Part shown: positions 40,210 through 50,028 of the stretch, piece by piece
Numbering within the stretch: position 1 is the first letter of the stretch
Layout of the letters: every line of letters starts with the position of its first letter
Source of the DNA: Bifidobacterium canis
GTDB taxonomy: Bacteria; Actinomycetota; Actinomycetes; Actinomycetales; Bifidobacteriaceae
Assembly: GCF_009727065.1 (NCBI RefSeq)
Contig: NZ_WNLP01000006.1
Span: forward strand, 1-64,000
Direction: 5' to 3'
Length of the DNA stretch: 64,000 nucleotides
Notes under the pieces: generated by a model
The model's database searches: none
What the model was told of the DNA's origin: nothing
The model's input: the letters and a program-made list of their open reading frames with translations, nothing else
Made by a program: the position numbers and the translations under genes

Positions 40210-40977
40210 TCACAGAACGCGGCGGATGCTGTATGCAGCGCCACCGAACGCTTCAAGGCTCGTGACCTGCGTGCCTTGTGCCGGATTCAGCGCATTGACG
40301 ATCATGCCGTTGCCAACATAGATGGCGGCATGGTTGCCGTTGGCGATGATGTCGCCCGGCTGAGCCTGTGCGAGACTCGGAACAGCGGTGCCGACCATCG
40401 CCTGAGCACCTGAGGTGCGAGGCAGGCTGATGCCGAACTGTGCGAACACATACATCACGAAGCCGGAGCAATCCCAGCCGCTTGGCGTGGTGCCGCCTGC
40501 AACGTATGGAGCGCCGACGAACTGCTGGGCGTATGCCGCAATAGCCGCACCGTTCTTGCTCGTTGGCACGGTTGGCGTGGTCGTAGTCGTTGACTGCGTG
40601 GACGTGGTGTCAAGCGATTCACGCTGTTCGCTACGGCTTGCAGCGGCGGCCTGCTCTTGAGCGGCCTTCGCGGCAGCCTCTTCAGCGGCCTTCTTTTCTG
40701 CAGCAGCCGCAGCTTCGGCTTCCTTCTCGGCAGTGGACTTGGTCTGAGGAACATCCATCGAGCCAAGGCCACCCCAGTTGGAATCCTTGTCGACATCCGT
40801 CGAAGTCGCTTCGGCGAGCAGATTGGTTTTCGCCGTGTTGACCTTCGGGAACGAACGAGTGGAGACGACGTAGTCCGTGCTCTGCGCTGAGTCGGTAGCA
40901 ATCGCAGCTGGCGCCACGCCAGAGAATGCGAGCGTCGCAGCAATTGCAGCGGCAGCAATCGAAATAGAACGTTTCAT
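40210..40977 (-). CDS. Secreted NlpC/P60 peptidoglycan hydrolase
   Basis: 255 aa. A signal peptide is followed by an Ala/Glu/Lys-rich helical linker and a C-terminal NlpC/P60 domain. The catalytic Cys is in GWDCSGFVMYVF and the His in GNHAAIYVGNG. It cleaves peptide stems of peptidoglycan during growth or division. ATG at 40977 gives MKRSISIAAAAIAATLAFSG. The ATG at 40986 is three residues upstream. The CHAP protein at 41212 is its nearest neighbour on the same strand. Confidence 0.92.
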   Translation of the reverse strand: MKRSISIAAAAIAATLAFSGVAPAAIATDSAQSTDYVVSTRSFPKVNTAKTNLLAEATSTDVDKDSNWGGLGSMDVPQTKSTAEKEAEAAAAAEKKAAEEAAAKAAQEQAAAASRSEQRESLDTTSTQSTTTTTPTVPTSKNGAAIAAYAQQFVGAPYVAGGTTPSGWDCSGFVMYVFAQFGISLPRTSGAQAMVGTAVPSLAQAQPGDIIANGNHAAIYVGNGMIVNALNPAQGTQVTSLEAFGGAAYSIRRVL

Positions 40978-41211
40978 AGTAGTCATCGAGACATTAGCTT
41001 AGCACAGCCCCTGCGAAGCAATTGTAAAGACCTACAAAAATCTTCGCTGAATATAGAGGATTCATCTAGAGCCTGAACCTGTGACGCCTGCTATTAGGCG
41101 GCCTCACATGCCTTGTCGCATATTGGCAAACATATTTGTGCGGCAGCAAATGCGGCTGATGCTCACAACTGCTTCACACAAGAATGCGGGAAGCAGACTA
41201 CAGGCCGGCGA

Positions 41212-42198
41212 TCAGTAGTGAATGTATTGGAGGTTTTTGGCCTGCTCCGCGGTGAACGTGCGATGGGAGATCACGCCAAGCCCCTTCGCGTTCGATTCGG
41301 AGATCTCGATCGAACCGTCTGCGTTGATCTTTTCGACTACAGCCACATGGCCATAGAATCCATCAGCGCCTTCCTGACCTGGGGAGAACACGACGACATC
41401 GCCGGTGTTGCGCGCGGTGTTGTCGACCCAATAGCCCATCGACGACGCAGATGCAGCCCACGAGCGGGCGTCACCGAAATACGAGCCGGTGTTCAAACCG
41501 AGCTGGGAGCGACGTTCGTATGCCCACCACGTGCACTGGCCGTACGGATAGGCGTTGCCGGTGTCGCCGGTCTCATGGTTGCCGTTGAAGCCCTGCGGCT
41601 GCACCGAAGCGAACTTGTCCATCAGTTCGGCGACCTTCGGGTTGTTCGCCACTGCTTTGGTGAGCTTTGCAGATTCGGCGATCGTGTTGCTGTCACCCAA
41701 AGCCCAATCACCGCTGTTGCTCGTCGTGGTGGTCTTGCCGTCGGTGCTCACCGTGGCGGTGTCGGTCTGAGCCGCACCGAGATCGGAGAGCATCTCACGT
41801 GAATCGGAACGCGAAGCGCTCACATCGCTGATGCGATGCACCTGCGTCGTTTCGGTAGGCGTGCCATCGGCAAACGTGCTGGTGTCTTCGCCCTTCATGA
41901 ACGCCATCGATGTGGCGGCCGTGCCGACCAGTGCGGCGAGCGAAACGGAGGTGAGCACATTGTGCTTGCGCTGTGCGGCCTTCGCGCTTTGGCGAATGGC
42001 CTTACGCGTCAGAGGCGCAACCTCGTTGAGCCTATTGGCCAAAGATTGATTGATGTGAAGTGCTACGGCATCGCCGTTAGCTGCTTGGCGTGCACGAACG
42101 GACTGTGCGCAATGAGCGCCCGATGGAGACGCGAACAGAGAGCTCGTCAGGCGCATTGCACCTAACCCTGCGTGGGCTTTCGGGGCCGCATGCCTCAT
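41212..42198 (-). CDS. Secreted/anchored CHAP-domain amidase
   Basis: 328 aa. One N-terminal transmembrane helix is near residues 100-120, followed by a Thr/Ser-rich linker. The C-terminal CHAP domain has the catalytic Cys in YGQCTWWAYERR and the His in FYGHVAVVEKI. It is probably a cell-wall amidase or endopeptidase. ATG at 42198 follows AAGGAGTTAATCGAT. Earlier in-frame ATGs have no ribosome site. Like the neighbouring NlpC/P60 gene it has a long, unannotated leader. Confidence 0.9.
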   Translation of the reverse strand: MRHAAPKAHAGLGAMRLTSSLFASPSGAHCAQSVRARQAANGDAVALHINQSLANRLNEVAPLTRKAIRQSAKAAQRKHNVLTSVSLAALVGTAATSMAFMKGEDTSTFADGTPTETTQVHRISDVSASRSDSREMLSDLGAAQTDTATVSTDGKTTTTSNSGDWALGDSNTIAESAKLTKAVANNPKVAELMDKFASVQPQGFNGNHETGDTGNAYPYGQCTWWAYERRSQLGLNTGSYFGDARSWAASASSMGYWVDNTARNTGDVVVFSPGQEGADGFYGHVAVVEKINADGSIEISESNAKGLGVISHRTFTAEQAKNLQYIHY

Positions 42199-42454
42199 AT
42201 CGATTAACTCCTTACAACACTTCACCCTGCACGAATGAACGTGCGTTCTCGACTGCTTTGCAAGAATACAACACATCGGGTGTGATTCACAGCACACTTC
42301 GTCTCCATAGACGAGCATGCCCACCCAGTCGACTTTCACTATGCTAGGAAACACAAGGGACTTCGTGAAATCGTGAAGATTTTCGCAGTATTTTTGTTTT
42401 GCGCACTTTACCGGAGTGTTGTTCGATTTCCCTTCTCCTTATTACTGTGAGAGT
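42199..42454. other. Divergent intergenic region, CHAP and serC
   Basis: 256 bp holding the leaders of two divergent genes. No gene is visible. A riboswitch is possible ahead of cell-wall hydrolases in actinobacteria, but no conserved core could be recognised here. Confidence 0.4.
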
Positions 42455-43594
42455 ATGAGCACAATAACTATTCCGCAATCAATGCTTCCCGACGACGGGC
42501 GTTTCGGCTCGGGTCCGACCAAGATCAGGCATGAGCAAATCGAAGATCTGGTGCATGCTGCCGACACTCTGCTGGGCACTTCGCACAGGCAGAAGCCGGT
42601 GAAAGCCGTGGTCGAATCCATTCGCGAGGGCATGACCCGATTCTTCAACCTGCCTGCCGGCTACGAAGTGGTGCTCGGCAACGGTGGTGCGAGCGCGTTC
42701 TGGGACATCGCCTGCTGTTCGCTGGTCACGCGCAAGGCTGCGTGTGGCGTGTATGGCTCGTTCACGAAGAAGATGGCCGTCAGTGCGGCGAGCGCGCCGT
42801 TCCTTGAGAAGCCAGCCGTGTTCGAAAGCGACTACGGAACCTACCGCCTGCCGGAGTTCACCGAAGACGCGGATGCCTATTTCTGGGCGCAGAACGAGAC
42901 TTCGACCGGCGTGGCAACCCCTGTCAAGCGCGTGCCGGGCAGCGTGGATCAAGGCGCGTTGACGATCGTCGACGCCACGAGTGCCGCCGGCGCCCTGCCC
43001 GTTGACATCAGCGAAACCGACGCCTATTACTTCTCCCCGCAGAAGGCCTTCGGTTCGGAGGGCGGCCTGTGGGTGGCCATCCTGTCGCCGGTCGCCATTG
43101 AGCGCGCTCAGGCCATCAAGGAGAACGCCACCATTCCAGGATCCATCCGTTGGATTCCTCCGTTCCTCTCGCTCACGAGCGCCATCGACAATTCCCGCAA
43201 GAACCAGACGCTCAACACCCCTGCTCTGGCGACGCTCGTGCTCATGGACAGCCAGATTCAATACCTGAACGAGAACGGTGGCATGGATTGGGCTGCCGCT
43301 CGTTGCAAGCGTTCCGCGACCATCGTGTATGACTGGGCTGAAGCCAGCTCCTATGCCACGCCGTTCGTCTCCGACCTCGATGCAAGGTCGAATGCCGTGG
43401 TCACCGTCGACATCGATGAGAGCATTCCGGTTTCCGACGTGTTGGAGGCCCTGCGTGCCAACGGCATCGTCGATGTGAACGGATATCGCGCGCTGGGACG
43501 CAATCAGCTGCGCATCGGCGTGTTCCCGTCCGTCGAGCCTGCGGATGTGGAAGCTCTGACGCATTGCATCGACTACGTTGTGGAGCATCGCTGA
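42455..43594 (+). CDS. serC: Phosphoserine aminotransferase
   Basis: 379 aa, PLP-dependent class V aminotransferase of the actinobacterial SerC type. The PLP lysine is in YYFSPQKAFGSEGG. The substrate-binding FGSGPTKIR lies at the N-terminus and LRIGVFPSVEPADVEAL at the C-terminus. Serine biosynthesis. ATG at 42455 gives MSTITIPQSML; an ATG at 42416 would add an unconserved extension. Confidence 0.93.
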   Translation: MSTITIPQSMLPDDGRFGSGPTKIRHEQIEDLVHAADTLLGTSHRQKPVKAVVESIREGMTRFFNLPAGYEVVLGNGGASAFWDIACCSLVTRKAACGVYGSFTKKMAVSAASAPFLEKPAVFESDYGTYRLPEFTEDADAYFWAQNETSTGVATPVKRVPGSVDQGALTIVDATSAAGALPVDISETDAYYFSPQKAFGSEGGLWVAILSPVAIERAQAIKENATIPGSIRWIPPFLSLTSAIDNSRKNQTLNTPALATLVLMDSQIQYLNENGGMDWAAARCKRSATIVYDWAEASSYATPFVSDLDARSNAVVTVDIDESIPVSDVLEALRANGIVDVNGYRALGRNQLRIGVFPSVEPADVEALTHCIDYVVEHR

Positions 43595-43679
43595 CGCAAC
43601 TCACCGCAACAGCGCATCAATACGCCACAAAACGTGAGATGCGTTCGGTATTACGCAGCTTGCGAACATACCATTGAAC

Positions 43680-43716
43680 AAGCTCGGATCACATGTCCCC
43701 TCCGTGATCCGAGCTT
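43680..43716 (+). terminator. Terminator of serC
   Basis: AAGCTCGGATCAC pairs with GTGATCCGAGCTT, loop ATGTCCCCTCC, followed by TTCT. Confidence 0.85.
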
Positions 43717-43738
43717 TTCTATTGCTTTCCAACACCAT

Positions 43739-45103
43739 TTAGAACGGCGTGGATGCCACCAGGTATTTGCCCTGCGGGTCACCTTCGCCGTCGCTGACGG
43801 CCTCCACATATGCCCATCCGTCGCTCGCCGGAACGAATACCGCCTGCCCCTGGCGGAGCACCACGGTGTCTTGTTCGCTGCGCACTTTCACACTGCCTTG
43901 CGTGCAGACCACCACGCGCGGGCCGGCATGTGGGAACGGCGTCCTGCCACTGATCTGGCGGATCAGCGAATCGTAATGTCTTGCCAGCGAATTGATCACC
44001 GGCCACGGCTCATGCTGCACGTCAACCTGCCCGTATGCCAGCATGTATTCGCTCACATCGGGTTTGTAGAACGCGAGGTTGCGCATCAGCATCGTTGCGA
44101 TCTGCGCGTTCGACGGGTCGACCGGCGTGCTCGTTCTGCAATCCAAGCATTGCAGAACGTTCGTGATGTCTTTGTGCTTGACGGTGAGTCCTGCGCGCAG
44201 CACGTTGTCTGAATTAGTCATAATCTCGGCAGCCGTACCATATATATATGCGTGCGGCGTGCCAGTGGGCAGGAACACCGACTCGCCTTCCTGCAAACTC
44301 ACCGGATTCATCATCAGCAACGCGAGCGAGCTCACATCGCCGGGGAATGCGGACGCCGCTCGAATGGCGAAATCGAATGCGAGATCGTTGCGCGCATGCT
44401 CGACTTGCTCGCGTGCGCGGCGCAGATCAGCGAGAAGTTCCTCGGCATTCATCGGCTCAGCGGTGATCGCCGCATGGAATGCGCGGAACAATCGTTTGCG
44501 TGACGGCGACCACACCGTTGCGGCGATCGGCATCAACGCGTCGGCGTCGGCGAACGACTCATCTTCACTGCGCAACGCCGCCGAATTCAACGCTTCGACC
44601 ATGCGCTGAGCAACCGGCAGATGCAATAATTCAAGATTCTTCAACGCGAACGCGCGCGTGGAAAACCCAACGGCGGCGAGAAACGGTTCCAAAGCAACCA
44701 CCATCTCGCTTTTCTCATTGATGTCTTTGAACGAACGTTCCGGAGCATCAAGCGGTATGCCCTCGCGGTTCTCTTCGTTGAATCCGGCACGAGCCTGGAA
44801 CGCCACCGGATGCACTTGCAGCGACAGCGGTTCGGTGGCGCTGATCAACTTGAACAGGTATGGGAGCACCGGGCCGAATTCGCTCGAACTACGCGAGCCA
44901 ACCATGGTCAGCGGTTGTTCCGCAATCATCTGCGTCAACAGCCGCGGCTCGCCGTCGACGATGACGGTTGACGGCGATTGTTCGTGCCCGCTGAACCACA
45001 TTTCGGCGAGCGGCTGCTCCGTTTCATCGAGATGGAACACGCGCTGCAGGCAACTATGCGACCCCCACGCATAGTGCTTGGGAACAGGGCGAATAGAATA
45101 CAC
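43739..45103 (-). CDS. manA: Mannose-6-phosphate isomerase, class I
   Basis: 454 aa, cupin-type metalloenzyme. Zn-site region SLQVHPVAFQARAGFNEEN near residue 95 and SVFLPTGTPHAYIYG near residue 280, with the Lys/Glu-type substrate site between. It interconverts mannose-6-phosphate and fructose-6-phosphate. Start ATG at 45103 with GAAAGGGTGAGGCC. It converges on serC. Confidence 0.92.
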   Translation of the reverse strand: MYSIRPVPKHYAWGSHSCLQRVFHLDETEQPLAEMWFSGHEQSPSTVIVDGEPRLLTQMIAEQPLTMVGSRSSSEFGPVLPYLFKLISATEPLSLQVHPVAFQARAGFNEENREGIPLDAPERSFKDINEKSEMVVALEPFLAAVGFSTRAFALKNLELLHLPVAQRMVEALNSAALRSEDESFADADALMPIAATVWSPSRKRLFRAFHAAITAEPMNAEELLADLRRAREQVEHARNDLAFDFAIRAASAFPGDVSSLALLMMNPVSLQEGESVFLPTGTPHAYIYGTAAEIMTNSDNVLRAGLTVKHKDITNVLQCLDCRTSTPVDPSNAQIATMLMRNLAFYKPDVSEYMLAYGQVDVQHEPWPVINSLARHYDSLIRQISGRTPFPHAGPRVVVCTQGSVKVRSEQDTVVLRQGQAVFVPASDGWAYVEAVSDGEGDPQGKYLVASTPF

Positions 45104-45247
45104 GGCCTCACCCTTTCGCTCTTCAACTCAATGCCAACGCAATGCTGTGGATTATTGTACGTGGGAATATTGTACGCGACTTCGCGAACCGCACATCATC
45201 GCCACACCCGCTCGCCTATGCTCATACCTATGACTAGAGTGGAGGGC

Positions 45248-45511
45248 ATGAAATTCGCTCCGATCTATGACCCGAATGCACGACGCACCAGCCCCAAACC
45301 GATGCAGGTGGATTTGCATAAAGTGTTCATTATCGGCACCATCTGCTGGGCTATAGCGCTGATCGTGAGCATCATCGGCTTCAGCATGACGCACACCGCT
45401 TCGTTCCATCAGGCGGTGTTCATCTGCGGTTGCGGCGTGCTCGTCGGCATCGTGCTGCTGATCTGGGAGCATTTCGACCGCTCCGACTACCGCCGTCTCG
45501 GAGCCGACTGA
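45248..45511 (+). CDS. Small two-helix membrane protein (DUF2530-like)
   Basis: 87 aa if ATG 45248 is used. A charged N-terminus precedes two transmembrane helices (VFIIGTICWAIALIVSIIGF and AVFICGCGVLVGIVLLIW) and an acidic tail. The GGAGG just before 45248 is close to it. A start at 45230 would be leaderless and adds six residues. Such short two-helix proteins occur next to sensor kinases, as here, but the function is unknown. Confidence 0.7.
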   Translation: MKFAPIYDPNARRTSPKPMQVDLHKVFIIGTICWAIALIVSIIGFSMTHTASFHQAVFICGCGVLVGIVLLIWEHFDRSDYRRLGAD

Positions 45512-45512
45512 C

Positions 45513-46792
45513 TCAGCTCTCCGACTTTCCAGAATCCTTCGACAACGGCAGCACCAAGCTGAACGTGCTCCCCTGCCCCGGCCTGCTCCACACCTGCACA
45601 TTGCCGTGATGCGTGATCGCCACATGCTTGACGATCGACAATCCAAGACCCACGCCGGATTGCGTCCGCTCATTCTGATTCGAGCCGCGGTAGAACCGTT
45701 CGAAAATACGCGGTTGCTCGTCGAGCGGAATACCCGCACCCCTGTCTACCACGCGCACCAACGCATCATTGCCGTCGCGCGTGACGCCGACGAGCACGCT
45801 CACCGTGGCGTTATCCGGCGAATATTCGATCGCGTTGTCCACAAGTTTGCCGACCGCCGCTCGCACAGCTTCCTCATCACCATGCACCTTCGGATCTGCC
45901 GTGGCGTTGACGAGCACACTGATACCGCGCTCCTGCGCTCTGGGCAGCGCGGCACGCACCACATCCTCGACCTGTTCGCGCACGTCGAACTCGTTCCCCT
46001 GCGTGGTGTTCACGCGTTCCTGCGCCTTGATCAGCAACAGCAAATCTTTGACCATATGATCTACGTAGCTGCTCGAATTGCGCACATCTCGCGCGGCTTG
46101 CGCCACTTCTTCCTGACTCATATCGCCGGTTTCCAACGCGTCTGCGAGACGCTGCAGATCTTCGCTCGGCTTGATGATCATTTCGGAGACGTTCGTGATG
46201 AAATCGTCGCGCATCTGCGAGAATCGCACGCTTTCGGAAATATCGTCGATCAGCACGACCACGAATTTCTCGTCGATTCTACCCACGACGATGTTGAGCC
46301 AGTTCGGGCGCGACACCGTGCTCGTCTCACGATCTGCGTCTTCCGGCTCGGGCAGCGCGAATCGTTTCGGCGTGGCAGTCGTGATGTTCAACGTCGTTTT
46401 ACCGCCCTGCTCGCGAATGGTGTGCACGGCGTCGAGCACACGCTGGTCGGCGATTGCGTCGTCGTTGACGATGCCCAGACGGTATGCCGCAGGATTCGCA
46501 CGAATCACATCGTCGGAATCATCCACCACAACCGAAGCGGCGGGCAGAATGGAAAGCAGCGCAGCCGTCTCGTCTTCGAGTTCGTCGTCATCATCTTCAT
46601 CTTCTTCGCGAGCGCCGCGTCTGCGGAAGCGCGCGAACAAATCGCTCGCGGAGTCGGGCAGAGACGTGCCATGCGTAATGCGGGAGATGAGCGGCGCGAT
46701 CAGATCATAGAGCAGCACAAGCAGACCGATGCATGCGCCGACTGCCAGCAAATGAAGGCGATCGCGATGATGACGGTTGTGAACTTCGGCAT
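45513..46792 (-). CDS. senX3: Sensor histidine kinase (SenX3/PhoR type), frame broken near its start
   Basis: About 426 aa after correction. An N-terminal transmembrane helix, PAS-like region and dimerisation helix with H-box near FSQMRDDFITNVSEM (a threonine or other residue may replace the usual phosphorylated His) are followed by the ATPase domain with N-, G1- and G2-boxes (LVDNAIEYSP; DRGAGIP; GVGLGLSIVK). An ATG at 46792 with GAGAGGACACA opens MPKFTTVIIAIAF, then shifts frame at AAA (46750-46752). One more A restores a continuous helix FILLAVGACIGLLV. The uncorrected frame would start at GTG 46805. Divergent from phoU, consistent with phosphate regulation. Confidence 0.8.
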
Positions 46793-47000
46793 TGTGTCCT
46801 CTCACCTACCCCACGCTCATACTGCTAACCAGCATGCGAGACACCGCAGTATTCTCACATGCATATCGCAGTGCTGTTATTCAACCATACTGTAAACTGC
46901 CACACAAAAAACACTGCTGCACGCGTTCGATGTGTTGCCTCGCGCTCGGGCATGGGAATCGTTTACAATGAATGCGGGAAGCAACCATGAAAGGGATGAC

Positions 47001-47681
47001 ATGCGCGTAATTTTCAACGAGGGACTCAAAGCGGTCGCCGACAATCTCGATCTCATGGCACGCAATGTGCGCGATGCCATTCGACTGTCTGGCGAAGCAC
47101 TCCTCAATCAAGATCTCGACGCCGCGCAAACGGTGATCGACAACGATGCCAATATTGATGACTTGTCGGCAAAGATTCTCGATCAGTGCGTGGAACTGCT
47201 TGCTCGGCAGAATCCCGTGGCCACCGACCTGCGTGTGGTTGTGGCGACGATGCGCTTGGCCACCACGTTCGAACGTATGGGTGATCTTGCGCGCCATATT
47301 GCCGAAGCTGCGCGCCGCACCTACCCGAACTCCCCTATTCCGGAGAATCTGACCGGCACATTCACGCAAATGCAGCAGTTCCTTGATATTACCGGCGGGC
47401 GAATCGTCGACATGCTCGTCGACCGAGACACGAGCATTGCCGACCAGATTATTCGAGATGACGATAAGCTCGACGAATTGCACCGTCAGATCATGCAATA
47501 TGCGGACGGCCCGGATTGGAAGGGCACGAACGAGCAGCTCATCAACGTCGTGCTGATCGGGCGTTTCATGGAACGTCTCGGCGATCACGCGGTGTCTGCA
47601 GCACGCCGTGTGGTGTTCGTGGTCTCCGGTTTTGACCCGTCGAAGACGCCGACGCGTGACGAGGGCACCGATATCGACTGA
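47001..47681 (+). CDS. phoU: Phosphate-uptake regulator PhoU
   Basis: 226 aa. Two three-helix bundles have the metal-binding repeats TFERMGDLARHI and RFMERLGDHAVSA. It modulates the phosphate two-component system and PstSCAB transporter, which is not in the window. ATG at 47001 follows GAAAGGGATGAC. The sensor kinase lies divergently upstream, the usual pairing. Confidence 0.93.
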   Translation: MRVIFNEGLKAVADNLDLMARNVRDAIRLSGEALLNQDLDAAQTVIDNDANIDDLSAKILDQCVELLARQNPVATDLRVVVATMRLATTFERMGDLARHIAEAARRTYPNSPIPENLTGTFTQMQQFLDITGGRIVDMLVDRDTSIADQIIRDDDKLDELHRQIMQYADGPDWKGTNEQLINVVLIGRFMERLGDHAVSAARRVVFVVSGFDPSKTPTRDEGTDID

Positions 47682-47734
47682 TGCGGGCGTTTGCTCCGGC
47701 GCAGTAATTCACTGATTATTAGTTGACATATGCA

Positions 47735-47769
47735 GTGCGGCTCCACAGAACTACTCTGTGGAGCCGCAC
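47735..47769. terminator. Terminator between phoU and the oleate hydratase gene
   Basis: GTGCGGCTCCACAGA and TCTGTGGAGCCGCAC form a perfect 15-bp stem with ACTAC loop and GTTTTATTT after it. Confidence 0.9.
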
Positions 47770-47805
47770 GTTTTATTTGCTCTAAATTATTGACAGATGT
47801 GTTAT

Positions 47806-49845
47806 TTATTGCGCGTCTGCTTGAGCGGAATCCTTATTCGCGAACGCCTCACGTTCCGCTTCCTTGGCCTCGGCGACCAGCTTCGCCTCCGCAGCTTCGT
47901 CGAACGATTCGTCGAAGTGCATGCCCGGCTTCATGTTCACCGGATGCTTCGGATCTTGAATGGCGCCGTAGGTCTTGAGCAGGTCGTAAATATACGTGCC
48001 CTTCGTCCTGCCGAGTGCCGCGGCGATCGCCTTGTGCATGATCTCATTGCGGCCGAACGTGGTAAGCGGCTTGCCATCGCGCAGTTTGACGGCTGCGTTG
48101 AGCATGTCGCGCACGTCGTATTCGCTGTTCCACACTTCCGGAACGCCACGATCCACATTGCACAGCTGGTACACGGCCTCCATGCCGGTGCGCATCGAAT
48201 ACTCAGTGGTGAAGATCGTGTCACGCGGCTCTTCTGCGAACTGGCCGATGAACGCGAAGTTCACCGCGCCGTCAGGCACGACGTCAGGGCGGTCGCCGAG
48301 TTCACGTGGCATGAAGAACGCGTCGATGTATGGCATCATCACCGGCACCGTATTGCAGTGCTTGCTGGCGAGTTCATGAATCTGGTCGGTCGGCACGCCC
48401 ATATGGTAGAGCCATTCCTCGCAGATCTCCTCACCGGTGCAATCCTGCATCGGCTTGCGAATGTAGTTGCCCGGCTTGTCGGGGAACAAGCCGTAGATCC
48501 ATGTGCTGATCTGATCCTTCGGCTGGTCATGGAACTGCTGTTGACGGTTCACCGTCCAGCTCATCAACCAGTTGGAATCCTCAACGGTCACGATGCCGCC
48601 GGTCACCACATGCCCACCGAACGGGCTGCGTCCGGTGATCTTCTCGATGTATGCAGGAATCTTGTCGTCAAGCGAAGTGGCAGTGGCACTCATCCACTTC
48701 GTCAGGTTCGGATCATAGATGAACTTCTCAGGGTGGCCGAAGCTCGGGTCGACGGCTGCGATGCGATTCCACATGTCCCAGCCATTGCCAGGCTTGAGCG
48801 ACGGATCGAAACCAGCAGGCTTCGTCTGGCTGCCTTCGGTGGTGCTCTCCACCAAGCCGCCGTTCGTGATGAACACGAAATCGTTCTCAGTCAGCTGGAT
48901 CGTCTTCTTCTCGTTCTTATCGAGATCAGTGATCACCAGCGTGTCGGCGACCTTCTTGTTCGGAGTGCTGTATGGGTTGCGATGGAACGCGCCGTTTTCC
49001 GCCTGTGCGCGCTGAGCCTCGTCCATCGCCACGTTCGTGAACTGGTTACGTGACGGTCCGTTCTCACGGTCGGAGATCTTGAAAGTCACATCATCCACCG
49101 AAGTGTGCATGTGGAATTGCACGCCATGCGCCTTCAAATAATTCATCAGCGGCAGAATCATCGACTCATACTGGTTGTAACGGGTGAAACGCAGTGCCGA
49201 GAAGTCCGGCAGGCCACCGATATGGTGAATGTAACGGTGAATGTAGCGGTTCATCTCGAGCGCAGACTGCCAGTTTTCGAACGCGAACATCGTGCGCCAA
49301 TACAGCCAGAAGTTCGAGTTGAGCACTTCGTCGTCGAAGTAATCGGTGATCTTCTTGTTCTCGAGCTCTTTCTCAGGAGCCAGGTAGAGCTTGAGAATCT
49401 CCATGACGGCTTTGTCGGAAAGATTGAACTTGTTGTCGGTATGCGCGTTCTGGCCGCGAGCCTTCGTAGCGCGGCAGTTCGAATAATTCGGATCGTGCTT
49501 GTTGAGCTGGTAGTAATAGTCGAGCACCGACACGTTCTCATCTTCGAAGCTCGGCACGTCACGGTACACGTCCCACATCACTTCGAAATGGTTGTCCATT
49601 TCGCGACCACCGCGCATCACGTAGCCTTCGCCGGCGATGAATGCGCCGTCGAGCGCGCCGCCCGGCAGCTCGTCTTTGTCGAACACGTGGATGTTCTTGC
49701 CCGGCATCTGCGCATCGCGAACCAGGTAGAACGCGGCGGTCAGTGCCGCGAGTCCTGTGCCGATGATGTATGCGCTTTTGTTCTCAATGCCTTCTGGCTT
49801 GGCTGGATGGGCGAATGCCTCGAAATTGCCCGCCGAATAATACAT
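47806..49845 (-). CDS. ohyA: Oleate hydratase
   Basis: 679 aa FAD-dependent hydratase (formerly myosin-cross-reactive antigen family). The FAD motif YIIGTGLAALTAAFYL is followed by DKDELPGGALDGA. It adds water to the double bond of oleic and related acids, detoxifying unsaturated fatty acids in the gut. ATG at 49845 follows CTGCAAGGAGGCACC. The C-terminus is Lys/Glu/Ala-rich. The upstream region is full of repeats (see 50029). Confidence 0.93.
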   Translation of the reverse strand: MYYSAGNFEAFAHPAKPEGIENKSAYIIGTGLAALTAAFYLVRDAQMPGKNIHVFDKDELPGGALDGAFIAGEGYVMRGGREMDNHFEVMWDVYRDVPSFEDENVSVLDYYYQLNKHDPNYSNCRATKARGQNAHTDNKFNLSDKAVMEILKLYLAPEKELENKKITDYFDDEVLNSNFWLYWRTMFAFENWQSALEMNRYIHRYIHHIGGLPDFSALRFTRYNQYESMILPLMNYLKAHGVQFHMHTSVDDVTFKISDRENGPSRNQFTNVAMDEAQRAQAENGAFHRNPYSTPNKKVADTLVITDLDKNEKKTIQLTENDFVFITNGGLVESTTEGSQTKPAGFDPSLKPGNGWDMWNRIAAVDPSFGHPEKFIYDPNLTKWMSATATSLDDKIPAYIEKITGRSPFGGHVVTGGIVTVEDSNWLMSWTVNRQQQFHDQPKDQISTWIYGLFPDKPGNYIRKPMQDCTGEEICEEWLYHMGVPTDQIHELASKHCNTVPVMMPYIDAFFMPRELGDRPDVVPDGAVNFAFIGQFAEEPRDTIFTTEYSMRTGMEAVYQLCNVDRGVPEVWNSEYDVRDMLNAAVKLRDGKPLTTFGRNEIMHKAIAAALGRTKGTYIYDLLKTYGAIQDPKHPVNMKPGMHFDESFDEAAEAKLVAEAKEAEREAFANKDSAQADAQ

Positions 49846-50028
49846 GGTGCCTCCTTGCAGTTCCTTGCAACGTTGTGCAGGTCTGTGCATGCGTCGGATC
49901 TCGGCGCTCTACTCACCATTCTCGCCCACTATTCTGGGCTTTGTTCGAGTCTTCACTGTGAGCGTCCGCCATGTTGCCTGTGCGCGGCCAAGCGTCTACA
50001 ATCTGCGCTGCCATCGTGATGGCTTTTT

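Noticed and set aside
41000-41211. Riboswitch upstream of the NlpC/P60 gene
   Set aside because: Leader-like sequence is present but no conserved riboswitch core could be recognised by eye. A covariance-model search would decide.
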